Virus record (IMG/VR): IMGVR_UViG_3300025009_000167
Location: 1-46,715 of that record
Strand: one strand, 5' to 3'
Origin: a virus
Length of the DNA stretch: 46,715 nucleotides
The position numbers and the translations under genes were made by a program. Every line of letters starts with the position of its first letter. Within the stretch, counting starts at the first letter, position 1. Positions 43,793-46,715 of the stretch are shown here, in pieces. A model generated the notes under the pieces. That model saw only the letters and a program-made list of their open reading frames with translations. It did no database searches and had not been told where the DNA came from.

Positions 43793-44287
43793 ATGGACCG
43801 GAACCAAAAGGGGCAGATGTTGCTGAATCCGAACGCGCTGGCTAAACAGGCCGCTGGCACACGCTACAGCCGCTACAACGGCGGCTGGATCAAGACCGTG
43901 ACTGGGCTGAACAAGCTCAACACGGACGGGTATTCCCTACGGGGGGAGTTCCTCAACGAAGATCGACTCCAATGGATCAGCCCATCGCTATACTTGGACT
44001 GCTCCATATCGGGGAGCCGCAAAAACCAGTCCAGCACGCACAACCTCTTCGTGGTCGATGAGGAGGGACAAGTCGCTCTTTTAGAAACGATCATCGATGC
44101 ACGCGATTGGGCGCCACGGCTCTGGCCCGCGATTGAGGAGTACTTGGCCGGTCACGGCCCGAAGCTCTCCGAGTTGGCACAAAATGAGCGGCAGGAATTC
44201 ATTATGGTCGCCCGCGCCGCAATGGAAACCCTGACGCCTGAGGAGCGCCAGCAAATATTTCTCGATATGCTGCCGGGCACTCCATAA
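43793..44287 (+). CDS. Hypothetical protein, 164 aa
   Basis: MDRNQKGQMLLNPNALAKQA, then YNGGWIKTVTGLNKLNTDGY, then a beta-rich middle (SPSLYLDCSISGSRKNQSST) and a helical C-terminus (TPEERQQIFLDMLPGTP). Not recognised. Stop codon lies inside the first bases of the next repeat. Confidence 0.65.
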   Translation: MDRNQKGQMLLNPNALAKQAAGTRYSRYNGGWIKTVTGLNKLNTDGYSLRGEFLNEDRLQWISPSLYLDCSISGSRKNQSSTHNLFVVDEEGQVALLETIIDARDWAPRLWPAIEEYLAGHGPKLSELAQNERQEFIMVARAAMETLTPEERQQIFLDMLPGTP

Positions 44288-44323
44288 GCCAGTCCGGTCG
44301 CGAGGCCGGGCGTTAGAAAGGAG
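44286..44323 (+). repeat. GNRA-hairpin repeat R9
   Basis: CCGGTC-GCGA-GGCCGG (44294-44309), then GCGTTAGAAAGGAG. Starts on the stop codon of the gene before it. Confidence 0.85.
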
Positions 44324-44330
44324 AGGGACA

Positions 44331-44567
44331 ATGGCAGCGGGAGCAGGGTATAAATGCGTAGGGAGTGTCCGCGGTTCGTGCGGCCACTCTCATCAAACCA
44401 TCGCAGCAGCCGACAAGTGCATTGCCAGCGACCAGAGGGACTGCGCCCGGGCAGGCGGATATAGCGACCGGGTGGTTGTCCCGCCGGGGTACAAATTCCA
44501 CAACGGGGCCATAGGCCATTGGGAATGGGATCGCGTAGCGCAATTGCAGCGCTTTGTGGAGGGGTAG
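44331..44567 (+). CDS. CGHxH zinc-motif protein, 78 aa
   Basis: GYKCVGSVRGSCGHSHQTIA, then AADKCIASDQRDCARAGGYS. Shares the CGHxH-x6-KC motif and spacing with the 41541 gene; an extra CxxG pair precedes it. Rest is unrelated. Likely a small zinc-dependent binding protein (inference). Confidence 0.7.
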   Translation: MAAGAGYKCVGSVRGSCGHSHQTIAAADKCIASDQRDCARAGGYSDRVVVPPGYKFHNGAIGHWEWDRVAQLQRFVEG

Positions 44568-44593
44568 GCAACTGGAAGGCCTGCGGAACGAAG

Positions 44594-44630
44594 CAAGCCC
44601 GGCTGTGAGGCCGGACGTTGGGAGGAGGAG
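44594..44630 (+). repeat. GNRA-hairpin repeat R10
   Basis: CCGGCT-GTGA-GGCCGG (44599-44614). Two stem bases differ from consensus but both still pair (C-G and U-G); then ACGTTGGGAGGAGGAG. Confidence 0.85.
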
Positions 44631-44642
44631 AAAGGACTAGAG

Positions 44643-44924
44643 ATGTTTATCTTCAAGGCCGGCCAGCCCCTCAACATCAGCGATTACGAGAACCCCTGGC
44701 TTCTCGGATTCGAGGCAGGGATAGCTGACGCCCAAGGAAATCCTTGGGCAACGTATGAGCAATTCACGGCCAACGCAGACAACGTCGTTGATTCCTACCG
44801 CAAATCTCAGAACTGCGTCCTGATGGACGACCCGGACTGTGAAAAGGATTTCGTGAAGGGCTTTCGCAGCGGCCTCTTCCGCGGGTTTGAGGACGCCAAT
44901 GACATCGGGGCCGGAGCGGAATAA
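44643..44924 (+). CDS. Hypothetical protein, 93 aa
   Basis: MFIFKAGQPLNISDYENPWL, then FEAGIADAQGNPWATYEQFT; near the end VKGFRSGLFRGFEDAND. The two GF-x3-G elements recall an Asp/Gly-rich fold but no family is clear. GGAGGAGGAG precedes the ATG. Confidence 0.6.
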   Translation: MFIFKAGQPLNISDYENPWLLGFEAGIADAQGNPWATYEQFTANADNVVDSYRKSQNCVLMDDPDCEKDFVKGFRSGLFRGFEDANDIGAGAE

Positions 44925-44926
44925 CC

Positions 44927-44964
44927 AAAGCCAGTCCGGTCGCGAGGCCGGGCGTTGGAAGGAG
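44927..44964 (+). repeat. GNRA-hairpin repeat R11
   Basis: CCGGTC-GCGA-GGCCGG (44936-44951), then GCGTTGGAAGGAG. Precedes the 44973 gene. Confidence 0.85.
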
Positions 44965-44972
44965 AAGGGGAG

Positions 44973-45425
44973 ATGAAGTCCACACGATGTTGGTGGGACG
45001 CTACGAATAGAGTTATCACCGTTTACCTCACTCCCCAACAAAAAACGGGGTACTGGTGGGAGGATGGGGAGCCATCTGACCGCGATTACTTTGAAGCTAT
45101 GGGCAAAGACCAGATCGTGGCGGACATGGAATCCGGCCCGTACACCATAAATATCGTGCAGGTGCGGAACAAGCTGGCGGCGCAGCCTACGCTGTTGCCA
45201 AAGGGAGCACTTGTGGACCCACCTGCACCTAGCCTCCCGCCCCATAATTGCACGCCTGTTTCTGTGGGTCGGTGGAGCCCGTGGCAACGTTCGCGTCGCT
45301 ACATTTTCAGGACATGTAGCTGCGGGCACGTGTACCGCTTAGGCCGAGTAGTCAGTCCGGTCGTGAGGCCGGGCGTTGGAATGAGAGGGGACGATGGTTA
45401 CAACTACAACTACAGAAATCCGTAG
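44973..45425 (+). CDS. Hypothetical protein, 150 aa, reading through the next repeat
   Basis: MKSTRCWWDATNRVITVYLT, then KTGYWWEDGEPSDRDYFEAM. A Cys-rich C-terminal part CSCGHVYRLG follows. The frame does not stop before hairpin R12: its last 20 or so residues (SPVVRPGVGMRGDDGYNY) are translated repeat and overlap the start of the next gene by 32 nt. A lost stop codon after YRLGRV is the likely cause. Confidence 0.6.
   Translation: MKSTRCWWDATNRVITVYLTPQQKTGYWWEDGEPSDRDYFEAMGKDQIVADMESGPYTINIVQVRNKLAAQPTLLPKGALVDPPAPSLPPHNCTPVSVGRWSPWQRSRRYIFRTCSCGHVYRLGRVVSPVVRPGVGMRGDDGYNYNYRNP
45351..45390 (+). repeat. GNRA-hairpin repeat R12
   Basis: CCGGTC-GTGA-GGCCGG (45357-45372), then GCGTTGGAATGAGAGG, a weaker Shine-Dalgarno than the other copies. 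Lies inside the 3' end of the 44973 frame. Confidence 0.85.
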
Positions 45426-46227
45426 CTGGCCAATAACGCACGGCTGGCACACTAGCCCCGGCGGCCAGCGCGTGAGCCTGGGGGACGGCGTGAGCCTGGG
45501 GGACGGCGTGCGCCTGGGGAACAACGTGAGCCTGGGGAACGGCGTGAGCCTGGAGAACAACGTGAGCCTGGGGAACGGCGTGAGCCTGGGGAACAACGTG
45601 AGCCTGGGGGACGGCGTGCGCCTGGGGGACGGCGTGAGCCTGGGGAACAACGTGAGCCTGGGGAACAACGTGAGCATGGGGGACGGCGTGAGCCTGGGGA
45701 ACAACGTGAGCCTGGGGAACTACGTGAGCCTGGGAGACGGCGTGAGCCTGGGGGACGGCGTGAGCCTGGGGAACAACGTGAGCCTGGGGAACAACGTGAG
45801 CCTGGGGGACGGCGTGCGCCTGGGGAACAACGTGAGCCTGGGGAACGGCGTGCGCCTGGGAGACGGCGTGACTAGCGAGGCATTGAACGAATGTTTCCGC
45901 CAAGCGTACCTCTCTGGTTCAGAAACCCACATCTTTTGGAAATGGGTGACTCCTGCCCGGAAGTCCCCCAATTTCGATGGGGGTACGGTGCTGACGTACG
46001 CGCAGGAAGCCGTCGTCGAGGCGGAGGCCGTAGTGAGCGATCAGCAGTGCGCGGCGGGGCTGCATGTGCTGCGTCCCGGATACCGGCCGGAATGGGTGGG
46101 ACTGTGCGCCCCTGGCCACGATCTGATTTGCCTGCGGGTGGAAGTGGCCAGCGCGGATATTCTGTTTGCCGGCCTACCTACGATGGACGCGAAGGTCCGG
46201 GTGCAGAGACTCAAGGTGCTGGATTAA
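45394..46227 (+). CDS. Hexapeptide-repeat left-handed beta-helix protein, 277 aa
   Basis: After 26 residues, 22 uninterrupted hexapeptides of type VSLGDG/VSLGNN/VRLGDG follow. Read as L-G-x-x-V-S they fit the [LIV]-[GAED]-x2-[STAV]-x rule of left-handed beta-helices, about seven turns. The C-terminal 120 residues end CAAGLHVLRPGYRPEWVG, then VEVASADILFAG and AKVRVQRLKVLD, resembling a C-terminal domain (CxxGLHV, KVRVxRxKVL) that follows pentapeptide or hexapeptide repeats in other phage proteins. No acyltransferase His loop. Possibly a DNA- or protein-mimic rod (inference). Confidence 0.8.
   Translation: MVTTTTTEIRSWPITHGWHTSPGGQRVSLGDGVSLGDGVRLGNNVSLGNGVSLENNVSLGNGVSLGNNVSLGDGVRLGDGVSLGNNVSLGNNVSMGDGVSLGNNVSLGNYVSLGDGVSLGDGVSLGNNVSLGNNVSLGDGVRLGNNVSLGNGVRLGDGVTSEALNECFRQAYLSGSETHIFWKWVTPARKSPNFDGGTVLTYAQEAVVEAEAVVSDQQCAAGLHVLRPGYRPEWVGLCAPGHDLICLRVEVASADILFAGLPTMDAKVRVQRLKVLD
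45472..45867 (+). repeat. 18-nt tandem repeat, 22 units
   Basis: In-frame repeat of GTGAGCCTGGGGGACGGC-type units with two common variants (GGGGACGGC and GGGAACAAC). Encodes the beta-helix hexads. High identity between units implies recent expansion or gene conversion. Confidence 0.85.
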
Positions 46228-46251
46228 AAACTATACGGTTTTCACGGGAAC

Positions 46252-46279
46252 CCGGTCGTGAGGCCGGGCGTTAAAGGAG
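46252..46279 (+). repeat. GNRA-hairpin repeat R13
   Basis: CCGGTC-GTGA-GGCCGG (46252-46267), then GCGTTAAAGGAGA. Lacks the AGCCAG 5' flank of other copies. Precedes the GTG-initiated last gene. Confidence 0.85.
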
Positions 46280-46286
46280 AAGAAAA

Positions 46287-46715
46287 GTGAGCTACAACAT
46301 GACGACCCTAACCACCACGCTCCGGCTGCTCCGGCAGCACGACGCGTGCACTAATCGGTACCCCCACCTGCGCTCGGCCCTGGGGCCACACTACAGCCAC
46401 GACCGCCCCATCACGCTCCTGCAAATCCTGGACCTGAACGGCCTGGATGACGCGCTCTGGGCGTTGCGGGCCGTACCGGCGGAACAAGAACAGGAGCGAG
46501 ACCGTTTCGCCCGCGTGCTGGCCTGCGACTACGCGGAGCATGTGCTGCCGATTTTCGAGGCCCTCTGCCCTCACGACAGCCGACCGCGGGAGGCTATCGC
46601 AGTGGCCCGACGCTTCGCCGCCGCCGAGGCCAGCAGGGAAGAACTCGACGCCGCCGAGTCCGCCGCCAGGTCCGCCTGGTCCGCCGCCGAGTCCGCCGCC
46701 AGGTCCGCCTGGTTT
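46287..46715 (+). CDS. Imm5-like immunity-family protein, 3' end outside the window
   Basis: Starts at GTG 46287 (VSYNMTTLTTTLRLLRQHDA). It contains ILDLNGLDDALWALRAV, ACDYAEHVLPIFEALCPHDS and RPREAIAVARRFAAAE, matching the Imm5-type pattern (C-x-AE-x-VLP-x-FE; D-x-RP-x-EAI). An Ala/Ser/Arg-rich repeat SAAESAARSAW then runs into the window edge. Imm5 proteins were named as predicted toxin immunity proteins; phage copies have unknown roles. At least 143 codons are present. Confidence 0.75.
   Translation, partial: MSYNMTTLTTTLRLLRQHDACTNRYPHLRSALGPHYSHDRPITLLQILDLNGLDDALWALRAVPAEQEQERDRFARVLACDYAEHVLPIFEALCPHDSRPREAIAVARRFAAAEASREELDAAESAARSAWSAAESAARSAWF

Noticed and set aside
45339-45903. 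Minus-strand frames of VPQAHA or LTPFPR repeats
   Set aside because: Antisense of the 18-nt beta-helix repeat; the plus frame fits a known fold rule and follows a leader repeat.
41242-46279. CRISPR array or intrinsic terminators as explanation of the hairpin repeats
   Set aside because: Spacing is irregular, coding genes lie between, the repeat carries a Shine-Dalgarno and there is no U-run after the stem.

Overview
The window is most of the genome of a tailed bacteriophage (Caudoviricetes), or a prophage or viral contig, cut at both ends. The evidence is a terminase small/large pair, a portal, scaffold and major capsid genes, fibre and glycosidase genes, a virion peptidoglycan hydrolase and a holin/endolysin cassette. 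I see no tail tube, sheath or classic tape measure. A 680-aa portal and a 2143-aa membrane-penetrating internal protein point to a short-tailed (podovirus-like) virion. There is no integrase, DNA polymerase or helicase here. The host cannot be fixed from sequence; GC is moderately high and several operon heads look leaderless, as is common in Actinobacteria, Deinococcus and some Chloroflexota.

Layout. 1-1320: a TnpB-only transposon inserted beside minus-strand phage genes. 1323-4191 (minus): small regulatory or early-type genes, including two HTH regulators with dyad operators, a stand-alone DnaA domain-IV protein and a heptad-repeat protein. 4237-7600 (minus): lysis and RNA repair, with a holin, a glycosidase-like lysin whose reading frame meets an amidase domain in the -1 frame at a textbook frameshift signal, an RNA ligase and a small HTH gene. 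7685-19458 (minus): spanin-like or accessory genes, fibres, a GH-A clan depolymerase, head/tail structural genes and the major capsid. 19489-34141 (minus): scaffold, the giant protein, virion peptidoglycan hydrolase and portal. 34289-38934 (minus): terminase and small early or regulatory genes.

A divergent promoter region at about 38940-39050 separates this leftward block from a rightward block (39436 to the end). The rightward block holds an ArdC-like protein, a DUF2786 protein and then about a dozen small cassettes. Nearly every cassette is preceded by the same short RNA hairpin capped by a GNRA tetraloop and followed by a Shine-Dalgarno sequence. Many of these proteins are tiny zinc-ribbon-like or internally repetitive (a heptad coiled coil, a hexapeptide left-handed beta-helix, an Imm5-like Ala-rich repeat protein).

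Most unusual points: (1) the GNRA-hairpin cassette array; (2) a CCCUUUA slippery site plus stem-loop joining lysin and amidase; (3) four promoters with exactly 6 nt between the -10 box and the start codon; (4) two terminators sharing an identical 23-nt leader that can pair with the terminator arm; (5) heptad-repeat paralogues at opposite ends of the window; (6) a single in-frame TGA replacing a conserved Trp. All functional statements are read from sequence and family memory; no searches were run.
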